From assembly GCF_025630775.1 (NCBI RefSeq), contig NZ_JAOSZE010000068.1:1-45287 (forward strand): a DNA stretch of 45,287 bases, read 5' to 3'. Shown here piece after piece: positions 25,596-34,812 of this stretch; positions within the stretch are counted from its first letter, which is position 1, and every line of letters starts with the position of its first letter. The notes beneath the pieces are model-generated. The model made no database searches. It saw only the letters and a program-made list of their open reading frames with translations, and was not told where the DNA came from. The stretch is from Actinoplanes sp. KI2. Its GTDB lineage: Bacteria > Actinomycetota > Actinomycetes > Mycobacteriales > Micromonosporaceae. The position numbers and the translations under genes were made by a program.

Positions 25596-25940
25596 CTATC
25601 CCCGCAACTCCGCCGCGGCCCGGTCCAGGTCGGTTGCGAGAACATCCTCGCGAAACGCGCAAAGCTGGAGCGTCATCCGGGCCGGGCCGCGCTCGCCCAC
25701 CACCAGCCGGGTGCTCTTGCCCCGCGCCGCGAGATCGCCGACGAGCGCGTCGAGCAGCCGCACCCCGGCGCTGTCCAGGAATGAGACCGTGGTGAGGTCG
25801 ATCAGCACCTTCCCGGCCTCGCGGATCCGGCCGACGATCGCCTTGCCGATCTCGCCCGAGTTGGCCAGGTCGATCTCCCCGGTCAGGCTGACCAGCTCGG
25901 CGTCGCCGAAGGTGGAGAACTTAACCCATTGATCGGTCAT
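25596..25940 (-). CDS. STAS-domain anti-sigma factor antagonist (RsbV-like)
   Basis: A 114-residue single STAS domain. The motif TTVSFLDSAGVRLLDAL has the phosphorylatable Ser57 of RsbV/SpoIIAA proteins, and GEIDLANSGEIGKAI is the usual N-terminal strand-helix. It should bind an anti-sigma kinase when dephosphorylated. Its ATG overlaps the stop of the phosphatase/kinase gene as ATGA, so both are made together, and that protein has both a PP2C phosphatase and an RsbW-like kinase domain able to act on Ser57. The sigma factor or other final target is not in the window. Confidence 0.9.
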   Translation of the reverse strand: MTDQWVKFSTFGDAELVSLTGEIDLANSGEIGKAIVGRIREAGKVLIDLTTVSFLDSAGVRLLDALVGDLAARGKSTRLVVGERGPARMTLQLCAFREDVLATDLDRAAAELRG

Positions 25941-28432
25941 AAGGCCTCCCGGGCACGGCGCATGGTGACGACGGTGCCGTCCCCGCGCTCGACGAGCACC
26001 TGGTCCATCGACTCGCGGATCAACTGCAGGCCGCGCCCGCGGGACTGGTCGGTCATCGGGCCGCGCCAGGTGCCGCGATCGGTGACCTTGACCTCCACCG
26101 CGTCGTCGGTCACCGTGGCGACCACGTCGATCATGCCGAACGGGTCGTCCCGGTAGCCGTGCTCGATCGAGTTGGCCACCGCCTCCGAGCAGGCCAGCAG
26201 CACCGCGTCCCGGGTGTCCGGCTCGACCCCCTGGGTGATCAGCCACGCCCGCAGGTCGGCGCGCAGCAGCGCGATCTGCATCCGGTCGGCGCCGATGGTC
26301 CGCTCGATCCGCTCCTCGGTGCCGAGCGACACGCAGAGCAGGCAGACGTCGTCGGCGTGGTCGCGGCCGACGAGGGTGTCGGCCAGCCCCGCGGTCAGGC
26401 CCTGCAGCGGCGCGCCCCGGCGCCGGCCGAACTCCCGGGCCAGCAGCTCGAAGCCCTTGTCGATCGACCGGCTGCGGCGCTCGATCAGGCCGTCGGTGTA
26501 GAGCAGCAGGCGGCTGCCGGCCGGGAGCCGGCGGGAATGCTGGGTGCGGCGCAGGTCACCGGCCCGCGAGCCGAGCGCCGCCGACCGGGCCTCGAACAGA
26601 TATTCCGGCGAGCCGGCCGGCTCCTGCAGCAGCGGCGGGACGTGGCCCGCGGAGGCGTACGTGAGATCGCCGGTCACCAGGTCGATCTCGGCGTAGGCCA
26701 CGGTCGCCATCCGGGCCGACTCGACCCGGTCGACGAACCGGTCCAGCCCCGCGAGCAGCCGGGCCGGCCCGACGTCGTCGCCGGAGAGCGCCCGGATCGC
26801 GCTGCGCAGCTGCCCCATCGTGGTGGCCGCGTCGATGCCCCGGCCGACCACGTCGCCGACCACCACGGCCATCCGGTCCCTGTTGATCAGGAACGAGTCG
26901 AACCAGTCGCCGCCGACCTCGAGGTCCTGCCCGGCGGCCTGGTAGTGGCTCTCCACCGTGAATCGCGCGTCACCGCCCGGCATGTCCGCGGCCAGCAGGC
27001 TGCGCTGCAGCGTACGGGCGATCTGCCGCTCCTGCTCGTAGAGCCGGGCGTTCTCCAGCGCCAGCCCGGACCGGTCGGCCAGCTCGATGAGGAAGGCCCG
27101 CTCGGCGTCGTCGCCGCGCTCGAGCGTCATGCGCAGCGACAGCGTGCCGAGCACCCGGCCGCGGGCGGTCAGCGGCAGCACCGCGCACCCCAGCTTCTCG
27201 TCCGGCATCGGGAAGATCGGCTCGCCGGACGCGATCACCCGGGCCAGCGCGTGCGCGAGCAGGTCGGCGTCCGGGGCCGCGGCGCCCTTCTCCTCCAGCA
27301 CGCCGGTCGGGCCGATGGAAAGCCGCACCGACGCCCAGTCGGCGATCTCCGGCACCATCCGGTCGACCAGGCAGCGCGAGCGGGGCAGCAGGCGGGGCCG
27401 CTCGTCGAGCACCCGGGTGGTCTCGGCCAGGAAGGTGACCCGCTCCTCGCGGCGACGGGCCTCGTCGTACAGCCGGGCCCGGTCGAGGGCCTGGCCGGCC
27501 TGCTGGCCCAGCAGCCGCACCACGCGCAGCTCGGCGTCGCCGAGCTTGCGCTCGCCGGTGAAGCTGAACGCCAGCACGCCGAGCGTCTCGGCGCCGCCGG
27601 GCTCCTCGGCCGGGCCGGTGGTCAGCGGGAGCAGCACCACCGTGGTGCGACCCGAGCGGCGCATGCTGTCGACCATGTCGGGGAAGTGCTGCTTGGCCTC
27701 GGTGAGCGAGCCGACCACGTGCAGGTCGCCGCGCTCGGCCACCCGGGCCACCGCCCGCGGCGAGGTGACCGGCATGTCGTCCCAGTCGCCGGTGGTGGGA
27801 TCGGTCGAGGCGACCGCGATGATCGTCTCGCGCTCCGGGTCGAGCAGGTAGATGCTGCTGCTCGCGGCGCCGAAGGCCAGCTCGGGGGCGCGGACCACCG
27901 CCTCGGCGACCTCGGCCTCGGTGGGCGCCGCGGACAGGTCGGCGACCACCTGCTGGAGCACCCGGATGCGGTGCTCCGAGTCCTCCGCGCGCCGGCAGGC
28001 CTCCAGCAGCTCCCTCTCGTACCCGCGTCGCGCGGTCGCGTCGAAGATCGTGGTGCGGATGGCCCGCGGCTGCCGTTCGGGGTCGCGGGCCAGCAGCGAG
28101 TTGACGAGGGTGGGCAGCGTCCGGCCGTCCGCGCAGACCACGTCGAAGGCGAGCTCGTGCACCTCGTCCTGCATCCGCAGCAGCGGCGCGTAGTGGGTCT
28201 CGTGGTAGATCTGCCCGCCGGAGGAGAGCAGGTCGCGGAAGCGCCGATGGCCGACCAGATCGGCGCGCTTGTATCCGGTCCAGGTCAGGAAGGTCTGGTT
28301 GACCTTCACGATGGTGCCGTCGGGAAGCGTCGTCAGATACCCGCACGGCGCATGCTCGTACAGGTCATCCGGGTCCTCGTCCCAGGGCAGCCGCAACTCC
28401 TGTGTCACGTCCGGGCCACCAGAGTCACTCAC
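25937..28432 (-). CDS. PAS-GAF-PP2C phosphatase fused to RsbW-like ATPase (RsbP-like)
   Basis: An 831-residue multidomain signalling protein. In order: PAS (about 22-140, GTIVKVNQTFLTWTGYKRAD); GAF (about 165-320); a second GAF-like region (about 345-480, ending FLIELADRSGLALENARLYEQ); SpoIIE-type PP2C phosphatase (about 490-700) with metal Asp residues in GGDWFD, GDVVGRG, LYTDGLIE and HADDVCLL; and a C-terminal HATPase domain (about 705-831) with ACSEAVANSIEHGYR, VTDRGTW and GRGLQLI, as in RsbW anti-sigma kinases. GTG 28432 starts 8 bases after the rsbQ-like stop; GTG 28408 is an alternative. It probably dephosphorylates the STAS protein encoded next and may rephosphorylate it. Confidence 0.88.
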   Translation of the reverse strand: MSDSGGPDVTQELRLPWDEDPDDLYEHAPCGYLTTLPDGTIVKVNQTFLTWTGYKRADLVGHRRFRDLLSSGGQIYHETHYAPLLRMQDEVHELAFDVVCADGRTLPTLVNSLLARDPERQPRAIRTTIFDATARRGYERELLEACRRAEDSEHRIRVLQQVVADLSAAPTEAEVAEAVVRAPELAFGAASSSIYLLDPERETIIAVASTDPTTGDWDDMPVTSPRAVARVAERGDLHVVGSLTEAKQHFPDMVDSMRRSGRTTVVLLPLTTGPAEEPGGAETLGVLAFSFTGERKLGDAELRVVRLLGQQAGQALDRARLYDEARRREERVTFLAETTRVLDERPRLLPRSRCLVDRMVPEIADWASVRLSIGPTGVLEEKGAAAPDADLLAHALARVIASGEPIFPMPDEKLGCAVLPLTARGRVLGTLSLRMTLERGDDAERAFLIELADRSGLALENARLYEQERQIARTLQRSLLAADMPGGDARFTVESHYQAAGQDLEVGGDWFDSFLINRDRMAVVVGDVVGRGIDAATTMGQLRSAIRALSGDDVGPARLLAGLDRFVDRVESARMATVAYAEIDLVTGDLTYASAGHVPPLLQEPAGSPEYLFEARSAALGSRAGDLRRTQHSRRLPAGSRLLLYTDGLIERRSRSIDKGFELLAREFGRRRGAPLQGLTAGLADTLVGRDHADDVCLLCVSLGTEERIERTIGADRMQIALLRADLRAWLITQGVEPDTRDAVLLACSEAVANSIEHGYRDDPFGMIDVVATVTDDAVEVKVTDRGTWRGPMTDQSRGRGLQLIRESMDQVLVERGDGTVVTMRRAREAL

Positions 28433-28440
28433 GATCCGCT

Positions 28441-29238
28441 CTACAACCAGGCCTTGATCGCGTCGATGGTTTCCTCCGGCGCACTGAGATTGGGACAGTG
28501 GCCGGTCGCGTTCATGCGCACCAGCGTGCTGCCTGCGGTGTGCTTGTGAACGTAGTCGCCGACCGAGGCCGGCGCGATCATGTCGTCGGAGCACTGCAGG
28601 ATCAGCGCCGGCACCCGCAGCTCGAGCAGGTCGTCGCGGTTGTCCGAGAGGAACGTGACCCGCGCGAACTTCTTGGCGATCTCCGGGTCGGTGCGGCAGA
28701 AGCTGTTGGTGAGATCCTCGCCCAGCTCCGGCCGGTCGGCGTTACCCATGATCACCGGGGCCATCTCGCTGGACCAGCCCAGATAGTTGGCATCAAGGGA
28801 GTCCAGCAGCGACTCGATGTCGGCCCGGGCGAAGCCGCCGACGTAGCTGTCGCCGGGCTCGTCGATATACCGCGGGGAGGGGCCGACGAGGATCAGCTTG
28901 GCGAAGCGCTCGGGCTCCTTGACCGCGGCGAGCACGCCGATCATGGCGCTCACCGAGTGGCCGACGAAGACCACGTCCCACAGGTCGTGCTCGTGCAGGA
29001 TCTCGAGGATGTCGTCGGCGTAGCCGTCGAGTGTGGAGTAACGGGCGTCGTCGTATGCGGACAAGTCGGACTTGCCATTGCCGACGTGGTCGAACAGGAC
29101 GAGCCGATACGTGTCCGCGAACGCGGGAGTGATCAGGCGCCACATGTTCTGGTCACAGCCGTACCCATGAGCGAACATCATCGGCTGACCGAGATCGTTC
29201 CCGGTCAACGTGACGGCGTTTCTCCGTGTCGTTCTCAT
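28441..29238 (-). CDS. rsbQ: RsbQ-like alpha/beta hydrolase, energy-stress regulator
   Basis: A 265-residue alpha/beta hydrolase very like B. subtilis RsbQ (269 residues), the activator of the RsbP phosphatase under energy stress and a relative of plant KAI2/D14 receptors. Shared text includes FAHGYGCDQNMW, LFDHVGNGKSDLSAYD, STLDGYADD, FVGHSVSAMIG, VGPSPRYI, LILQCSDDMIAP and GHCPNLS. The triad falls at Ser95, Asp218/219 and His247, against Ser96, Asp219 and His247 in RsbQ. It is the first gene of the operon, directly before a PAS-PP2C protein, the same pairing as rsbQ-rsbP. ATG 29238 gives the family length; upstream in-frame starts add an unrelated tail. Confidence 0.9.
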   Translation of the reverse strand: MRTTRRNAVTLTGNDLGQPMMFAHGYGCDQNMWRLITPAFADTYRLVLFDHVGNGKSDLSAYDDARYSTLDGYADDILEILHEHDLWDVVFVGHSVSAMIGVLAAVKEPERFAKLILVGPSPRYIDEPGDSYVGGFARADIESLLDSLDANYLGWSSEMAPVIMGNADRPELGEDLTNSFCRTDPEIAKKFARVTFLSDNRDDLLELRVPALILQCSDDMIAPASVGDYVHKHTAGSTLVRMNATGHCPNLSAPEETIDAIKAWL

Positions 29239-29386
29239 GTCTCGGCCACCATACGACTCCATTGTGTCCCGCACATCGCCCACTCTGTCCGGCATTTGCG
29301 CCCGGAGTCCGATCCGGCACTGGTCGTGGCCCCTGGCGCTACGGCTCTAACCTGGCGGAAGAGCAGGCAGCGAAGGAGATCCACCG

Positions 29387-30613
29387 ATGGTCGACCCCAA
29401 GCCGGGCGACAAGCTTCCTGATCCGACCCGGGTCGAGGGCGGCGAGGAGCCCTCGACGGCGGACGCACCGTCGCGCTGGAGCGCGGCGGCCGCGGTGCCG
29501 CCGCCCGTGCCGAAGAAGTCGTGGTGGTCGCGGCTGCGGCCGGAGGTGGACGAGCGGACCGCGGTGCCGGCCGTCGATCCCTGGGCCGGTCAGGACACCC
29601 CGGTCGACCCGATCCCGGTCGCGGTTCCGATCGAGAAAACCAAGATCGACGCGCCGCACCGGACGGCGGTCGAGCCACCGGCCTCCGCGCCACCGCCGCC
29701 CCACGCCTCGCCGTCCCCCGCCTCCGCGCCACCGACCCGCGCCCCGCAGTCTCCGGCCTCCGCGCCACCGCCGCCGCACGGCCCGCAGCCGCCGGCCTCC
29801 GCGCCGCCGACCCGCGCGCCGCAGCCTCCGGCCCCGCAGCCTCCGGCCCCGCAGCCGGCGGCGCCTCAGCCCGCGGTTCCGCTGCCCACGGCACCCGCCA
29901 AGCTCAGCCGGCGCCAGCGAAGGGAACGGGCCAGAGCCGCCGCCGCCCGGCCGCAGGCGAACCGGCTGCCGGTGCAGACCCGCCCGGCGGCGCCGCCACC
30001 GCCACCCCCGTGGGCCACCCCGCAGCAGCCGCAGCGCCCGTTGCCGCCGCCGCGAAGGAAGCGCCGCGGCCGCCGCCTCTTCCTCTTCGCCACCCTGGGC
30101 GTGCTGTGCTGCTGCGGCCTGCCGTTCGCCTACTTCCAGTTCCCCGCGGCCCGGCAATATCCGGTGAGCGCGGTTCTCCCGACCGACTTCTCCGACCTGA
30201 GCCTGCGCGACGACAACGCGAGCAAGCGCGCCGCCGACCGCCTCGCCCAGGCCCTGAAGGCGGCCGACTCCAAGGACGGCAAGCCGTTCGCCGGCGTCTA
30301 CGGCGACAGCCGCGGCAAGCGGGTCACGATCTTCGGCGTGACCGGCTGGAGATTCACCCCGAAGAGTGACGTGCGGGCCCAGCTGAATCGCCTCGCCGAC
30401 GACTTCGGCCTCACCGGCGTCCAGTCGTTCGACCTCGGTGAGGCCGGGGCGTACGAAAGTTGCGGCGTCGGCCGGGCGAACGGGGCCGCGGTGGTGGTCT
30501 GCGCCTGGGCCGACCACGGCAGCATGGCCACCGTGCTGCTGACCCGCCGCCGGATCGACGAAAGCGCCGACCTGGTCGGCCGGCTGCGCTCGGCGGTGCT
30601 TACCCCGGGCTGA
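29387..30613 (+). CDS. Proline-rich single-pass membrane protein with CVC-W-DHGS domain
   Basis: A 408-residue protein. Residues 1-225 are Pro/Ala-rich with repeats of SAPPTRAPQ and PPAPQ and a basic patch (SRRQRRERARAAAARPQ). One membrane helix (RLFLFATLGVLCCCGLPFAYF, about 228-250) contains three consecutive Cys. The outer C-terminal domain (about 255-408) has FAGVYGD, VTIFGVTGWRFTP and the pair SCGVGR and VVCAWADHGSMAT, and matches the end of the protein at 44557. Topology is inferred: cytosolic disordered arm, external domain. GAAGGAG precedes the ATG; the gene is divergent from the rsbQ operon. I know no function. Confidence 0.7.
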   Translation: MVDPKPGDKLPDPTRVEGGEEPSTADAPSRWSAAAAVPPPVPKKSWWSRLRPEVDERTAVPAVDPWAGQDTPVDPIPVAVPIEKTKIDAPHRTAVEPPASAPPPPHASPSPASAPPTRAPQSPASAPPPPHGPQPPASAPPTRAPQPPAPQPPAPQPAAPQPAVPLPTAPAKLSRRQRRERARAAAARPQANRLPVQTRPAAPPPPPPWATPQQPQRPLPPPRRKRRGRRLFLFATLGVLCCCGLPFAYFQFPAARQYPVSAVLPTDFSDLSLRDDNASKRAADRLAQALKAADSKDGKPFAGVYGDSRGKRVTIFGVTGWRFTPKSDVRAQLNRLADDFGLTGVQSFDLGEAGAYESCGVGRANGAAVVVCAWADHGSMATVLLTRRRIDESADLVGRLRSAVLTPG

Positions 30614-30640
30614 CCGGCTGCGCCCGGGGCGAAGCGGCGT

Positions 30641-31318
30641 CTACTGCGGGTCGGCCTTCTTCGCCGGGGCGTAGCGGGGCACGTACTCCTGGCCGGTCAG
30701 CTTTTGAATCTCGGCCATCACCTCGTCGGTGAGGGCGCGCAGCGAGGTGCGGTCGTCGGCCCGCCCGGTCACGTCGATCGGCTTGCCAATCTTGACGATC
30801 GGCCTGCCGCGGAACGGCAGCGGGTACGGCTGGCCGATCGGCTGCACCTTCTCGGTGCCGAGCGTGCCGACCGGGATGATCGGGACACCGGCGGCGACGG
30901 CGAGCCGGGCCACGCCCGTCCGCCCGCGGTAGAGCCGGCCGTCGGGCGAGCGGGTGCCCTCGGGGTAGACCACCACCATGTCGCCGGCCTTCAGCACCGG
31001 GATGGCGCTGTCGAACGCGGCCAGCGCATCTCGCCCGCCGGCCCGTTGAACCCGGATGGCGCCCAATCCGTTCATAAGGTTGCGGTTGAACCAGCCGCTG
31101 AAGCCGGTCCCGTCGAAGTAGTCGGACTTGGCCCAGAAGGCCAGGTGCCGGGGCACGACCGCGCCGATGAAGAGCTCGTCGGCGACCGAAAGGTGGTTGC
31201 CCGCGAAGATCGCGCCGCCGGTCCTGGGTACGTACTCCAGGCCCTCGACGTGCGGCCGCCAGCCGACCTTCAGCAGGTTGCCGACAGTGAGTTTGCCGAT
31301 CGAGTAGAGCAGCGGCAA
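30641..31318 (-). CDS. plsC: 1-acyl-sn-glycerol-3-phosphate acyltransferase
   Basis: PlsC-type acyltransferase of phospholipid synthesis, acting at the inner membrane. The 225 residues carry NHLSVAD (the HX4D catalytic motif), then WFNRNLMNGLGAIRV, the phosphate-binding YPEGTRSPDG and VPIIPVGT. The start codon is TTG with GGAGGAA 7 bases upstream. A possible promoter with GATAAT lies about 57 bases before it. It follows ileS on the same strand after 152 bases and converges on the gene at 29387 with 27 bases between stops. Several PlsC paralogues are usual in actinobacteria, so acyl specificity is open. Confidence 0.9.
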   Translation of the reverse strand: MPLLYSIGKLTVGNLLKVGWRPHVEGLEYVPRTGGAIFAGNHLSVADELFIGAVVPRHLAFWAKSDYFDGTGFSGWFNRNLMNGLGAIRVQRAGGRDALAAFDSAIPVLKAGDMVVVYPEGTRSPDGRLYRGRTGVARLAVAAGVPIIPVGTLGTEKVQPIGQPYPLPFRGRPIVKIGKPIDVTGRADDRTSLRALTDEVMAEIQKLTGQEYVPRYAPAKKADPQ

Positions 31319-31374
31319 CGCGGGTTCCTCCGGGGATGGGTCGTGCGCAGAAAATTGGGGGTTGGCACGCTGAG

Positions 31375-31380
31375 ATTATC
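31375..31380 (-). promoter_or_regulatory. Candidate -10 box for plsC
   Basis: GATAAT on the minus strand in the 152-base gap between ileS and plsC, with start of transcription expected near 31368. A -35 is not clear. Confidence 0.35.
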
Positions 31381-31470
31381 GGACCGCAGGCCGGAAGTCC
31401 CCGTCGAGCTGGCAACCCGACCCGGACATTAGCCGCAGAGGTGGCAAATGCCCAGGCCGGGTTAACTGTT

Positions 31471-34400
31471 TCACAGGATGGCGCGAGACACCGTGACCGT
31501 GATCTGCTCGCCGTCGCCGACCTCGCCGGCGAAGCCGGTCGCGCCCGCCGGGGCGAAGCCGACCGAGGACGCCAGCGTCTCGCCGGCCACGAAGTCCCGG
31601 TGCGCCTCGACCGCCAGCCGCACCGCGTCGGTCGCCGAGACGGTCAGCTCGATCCGGTCCGAGACGTCCAGGCCGGCGTCGCGGCGGGCCTGCTGCACGA
31701 CCCGGATCACGTCCCGGGCCAGGCCCTCGGCGAGCAACTCGGGCGTCACGACGGTGTCCAGCACGACCACGCCCGCACCGCCGGCCAGCGGCGCCGAGTT
31801 GGCCACGTCGGCGGCGACCAGCTTCAGCTCGTACTCGCCCTCCCGCAGGGTGACCCCGGCCGCCACCGGTGCGCCGTCGACCAGCTGCCAGTCGCCCTTC
31901 TTGACCGCCTGGATGACCTGCTGCACCTGCTTGCCGACGCGCGGGCCGAGCGCCCGCGGCACGACGGTGAGCACCTGCTCGCAGTACGCGGCCACGTCGC
32001 CGGTGAACATCACGTCCTTGACGTTGACCTCGTCGGCGAGCAGGTCGCCGAAGCCCGCCAGCGCGGCCGCACCGGGCGTCGCCACGGTGAGCTTGGCCAG
32101 CGGCAGCCGGACCCGCAGCGCGCGGGCCTTGCGCAGGGACAGCGCGGCCGAGGCCACGTCCCGGATCGCGTCCATTGAGGCGACCAGCTCGTGGTCGGCC
32201 GGGAAGTCCGCGGCCGACGGCCAGTCGGTCAGGTGCACCGAACGTTCGCCGGTGAGGCCGCGCCAGATCTCCTCGGTGGTCAGCGGCGCGAGCGGCGCGA
32301 CGACCCGGCACACCGTCTCGAGCACGGTGGCCAGCGTGTCGAACGCGTCGTGGTCGCCGGCCCAGAATCGGTCCCGGGAGCGGCGCACGTACCAGTTCGT
32401 CAGCGCGTCCAGGTAGGACCGCACCGACGCCGCCGCGCCCGAGATGTCGTAGTCGTCCATCTGGCGCTGCACATCGCTGACCAGCTCACCCGTCTTGGCG
32501 AGGATGTACCGATCAAGCAGGTGCTCCGAGGACGTCCGATTGGTCGCGACATAGGCAGAGGCGTTTGCATAAAGGCTGAAGAAGTACCAGACGTTCCACA
32601 GCGGCAGCAGCACCTGGCGTACCGAATCCCGGATCGCCACCTCGGTGACCGCCATGTCCCCGCCCCGCAGCACCGGCGACGACATCAGCATCCAGCGCAT
32701 CGCGTCCGAGCCGTACGTGTCGAACACCCGATACACATCCGGGTAGTTCCGCAGCGATTTGGACATCTTCCGCCCGTCCTCGCCGAGCAGGATGCCGTGG
32801 CTGAGGCAGTTGCGGAACGCCGGCCGGTCGAACAGCGCCGTGGCCAGCACGTGCATGGTGTAGAACCAGCCCCGGGTCTGCCCGATGTACTCGACGATGA
32901 AGTCGCCCGGGTAGTGGTGCTCGAACCACTCCTTGTTCTCGAACGGGTAGTGCACCTGGGCGAACGGCATCGACCCCGACTCGAACCAGCAGTCGAGCAC
33001 CTCCGGCACCCGGCGCATGGTCGACCGTCCGGTCGGGTCGTCCGGGTTCGGCCGGGTCAGCTCGTCCACGTACGGCCGATGGAGGTCGTTGACCTTGACC
33101 CCGAAGTCCCGGGACAGGTCCTCGAACGAGCCGTACACGTCAACCCGCGGGTAGTTGGGGTCGTCCGACTTCCAGACCGGGATCGGCGAGCCCCAGAACC
33201 GGTTCCGCGAGATCGACCAGTCCCGGGCGTTCGCCAGCCACTTGCCGAACGAGCCGTCCTTGATGTGCGCCGGCGTCCAGGTGATCTCCTGGTTCAGCTC
33301 GACCATCCGGTCGCGGAACTTGGTGACCGCCACGAACCAGCTCGACACCGCCTTGTAGACCAGCGGGGTGTCGCAGCGCCAGCAGTGCGGGTACGAGTGC
33401 GTGTAGCCCTCGTGCCGCAGCACCGCGCCGCGCTCCTTCAGGTCGGCGATGACCCGCTTGTTGGCGTCGAAGACCTGCACGCCCTGCCACGGCGGGACCA
33501 GCGCGGTGAATCGGGTGTGCTCGTCCACCGTCACGATCGTCGGGATGCCGGCCGCGTTGCAGACGTTCTGGTCGTCCTCGCCGAATGCGGGCGCCTGGTG
33601 CACGACCCCGGTGCCGTCCTCGTCGCTGACGTAGTCGGCCGGGAGAACCTGGAACGCGTTCTCCCCGGCCTGCTCGACCAGGAAGTCGAAGAGCGGCTCA
33701 TACTTGCGGCCCGCGAGCTCGCTGCCGAGCACCGTGCCGACCTGCTCGTAGCCCTCGAGCTCCTTGGCGTACGCGGCGACCCGGGACGCGCCCATGATGA
33801 GCCTGTGCCCCGACTTATCCGACAAAACCGCATATTGCAGGGTGGGCCCCACGGCCAGCGCCAGGTTCGACGGCAGTGTCCACGGCGTAGTCGTCCAGAC
33901 CGCGATGTCCTCGCCGGTCTCCAGCCGGAATTTTACGGTTAAAGCGGGATCTGTCCGGTCGCGGTAGACGTCGTCCATCCGCGTCTCGGTGTTCGACAGC
34001 GGCGTCTCGCACCGGAAGCAGTAGGCGAGGACCCGGAACCCCTCGTACACCAGCCCCTTGTCGTGCAGCGTCTTGAACGCCCACATGACCGACTCCATGT
34101 AGCTGGGGTCGAGGGTCTTGTAGTCGTTCTCGAAGTCCACCCAGCGGGCCTGCCGGGTGACGTACCGCTCCCAGTCCTTGGTGTAGGCGAGCACCGACGA
34201 CCGGCAGGCCTCGTTGAACTTGTCGATCCCGAGCTCGACGATCTGCGCCTTCGTGGTGATGCCGAGCTGCTTCTCGGCCTCCACCTCGGCCGGCAGCCCG
34301 TGCGTGTCCCACCCGAACCGGCGCTCGACCCGCTTGCCGCGCATCGTCTGATACCGCGGCACCAGGTCCTTCACGTACCCGGTGAAAAGGTGCCCGTAGT

Positions 34401-34596
34401 GCGGCAGCCCGTTCGCGAACGGCGGCCCGTCGTAGAAGACGTACTCGTTGCTGCCGCTTTCCCCGGCCGGCCGTTGCGCGACGGACGCCTCGAACGTCTC
34501 GTCGGCGGCCCAGTGCTCGAGAACGGCGCGCTCGACGGCGGGCAGATCCGGACTGGCCGGCACGCCATCGGCATCGGTGTGCTTCGGATAGCCCAT
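31471..34596 (-). CDS. ileS: Isoleucyl-tRNA synthetase (eukaryote-like type)
   Basis: Class I synthetase for tRNA-Ile with an editing domain. The 1041 residues include the HIGH motif as GLPHYGHLFTG, GWDTHGLPAE, the editing-domain WTTTPWTLPSNLA, and KMSKS in GRKMSKSLRNYPD. The LPHYGH form and length place it in the eukaryote-like IleRS2 class, many of which are naturally tolerant to mupirocin (family knowledge, not tested here). ATG 34596 is 8 bases after a GAGGAGAG ribosome site that lies inside a T-box leader, so translation should respond to uncharged tRNA-Ile. Confidence 0.96.
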   Translation of the reverse strand: MGYPKHTDADGVPASPDLPAVERAVLEHWAADETFEASVAQRPAGESGSNEYVFYDGPPFANGLPHYGHLFTGYVKDLVPRYQTMRGKRVERRFGWDTHGLPAEVEAEKQLGITTKAQIVELGIDKFNEACRSSVLAYTKDWERYVTRQARWVDFENDYKTLDPSYMESVMWAFKTLHDKGLVYEGFRVLAYCFRCETPLSNTETRMDDVYRDRTDPALTVKFRLETGEDIAVWTTTPWTLPSNLALAVGPTLQYAVLSDKSGHRLIMGASRVAAYAKELEGYEQVGTVLGSELAGRKYEPLFDFLVEQAGENAFQVLPADYVSDEDGTGVVHQAPAFGEDDQNVCNAAGIPTIVTVDEHTRFTALVPPWQGVQVFDANKRVIADLKERGAVLRHEGYTHSYPHCWRCDTPLVYKAVSSWFVAVTKFRDRMVELNQEITWTPAHIKDGSFGKWLANARDWSISRNRFWGSPIPVWKSDDPNYPRVDVYGSFEDLSRDFGVKVNDLHRPYVDELTRPNPDDPTGRSTMRRVPEVLDCWFESGSMPFAQVHYPFENKEWFEHHYPGDFIVEYIGQTRGWFYTMHVLATALFDRPAFRNCLSHGILLGEDGRKMSKSLRNYPDVYRVFDTYGSDAMRWMLMSSPVLRGGDMAVTEVAIRDSVRQVLLPLWNVWYFFSLYANASAYVATNRTSSEHLLDRYILAKTGELVSDVQRQMDDYDISGAAASVRSYLDALTNWYVRRSRDRFWAGDHDAFDTLATVLETVCRVVAPLAPLTTEEIWRGLTGERSVHLTDWPSAADFPADHELVASMDAIRDVASAALSLRKARALRVRLPLAKLTVATPGAAALAGFGDLLADEVNVKDVMFTGDVAAYCEQVLTVVPRALGPRVGKQVQQVIQAVKKGDWQLVDGAPVAAGVTLREGEYELKLVAADVANSAPLAGGAGVVVLDTVVTPELLAEGLARDVIRVVQQARRDAGLDVSDRIELTVSATDAVRLAVEAHRDFVAGETLASSVGFAPAGATGFAGEVGDGEQITVTVSRAIL

Positions 34597-34812
34597 CGGT
34601 GGGTTCTCTCCTCGTGCAGCTCACTCAACGTGGACTGCGAGGACGAGCGGTTGTCCGCCCGCGGTACCACCTCGCTTGGCAGGAGACCCTGCCCGCTCAT
34701 TCGCCGGCTCCCGCACGTGCCGATCCGCCCGGTTCTACTGAGGCTCCTCTGCGAGGAATGCCCGTTCTTCCGGAGGCTCCCCGGTGATGGCCGGTTCAAA
34801 GCCTGCCCCTCA
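34597..34812 (-). promoter_or_regulatory. Translational T-box riboswitch of ileS
   Basis: Minus-strand leader of about 216 bases. A very short Stem I CCGG-ccatca-CCGG displays the Ile codon ATC at 34788-34786 in its loop. The T-box TGGTACCGCGG is at 34669-34659, flanked by GCGAGG (34675-34670) that pairs with CCTCGC (34642-34637) as antisequestrator. The same TCCTCG segment can instead pair with CGAGGA over the ribosome site GAGGAGAG (34612-34605). No run of T follows, so control is at translation, as known for actinobacterial ileS T-boxes. A TATCGT box at 34818-34813 may be the -10. Confidence 0.88.
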
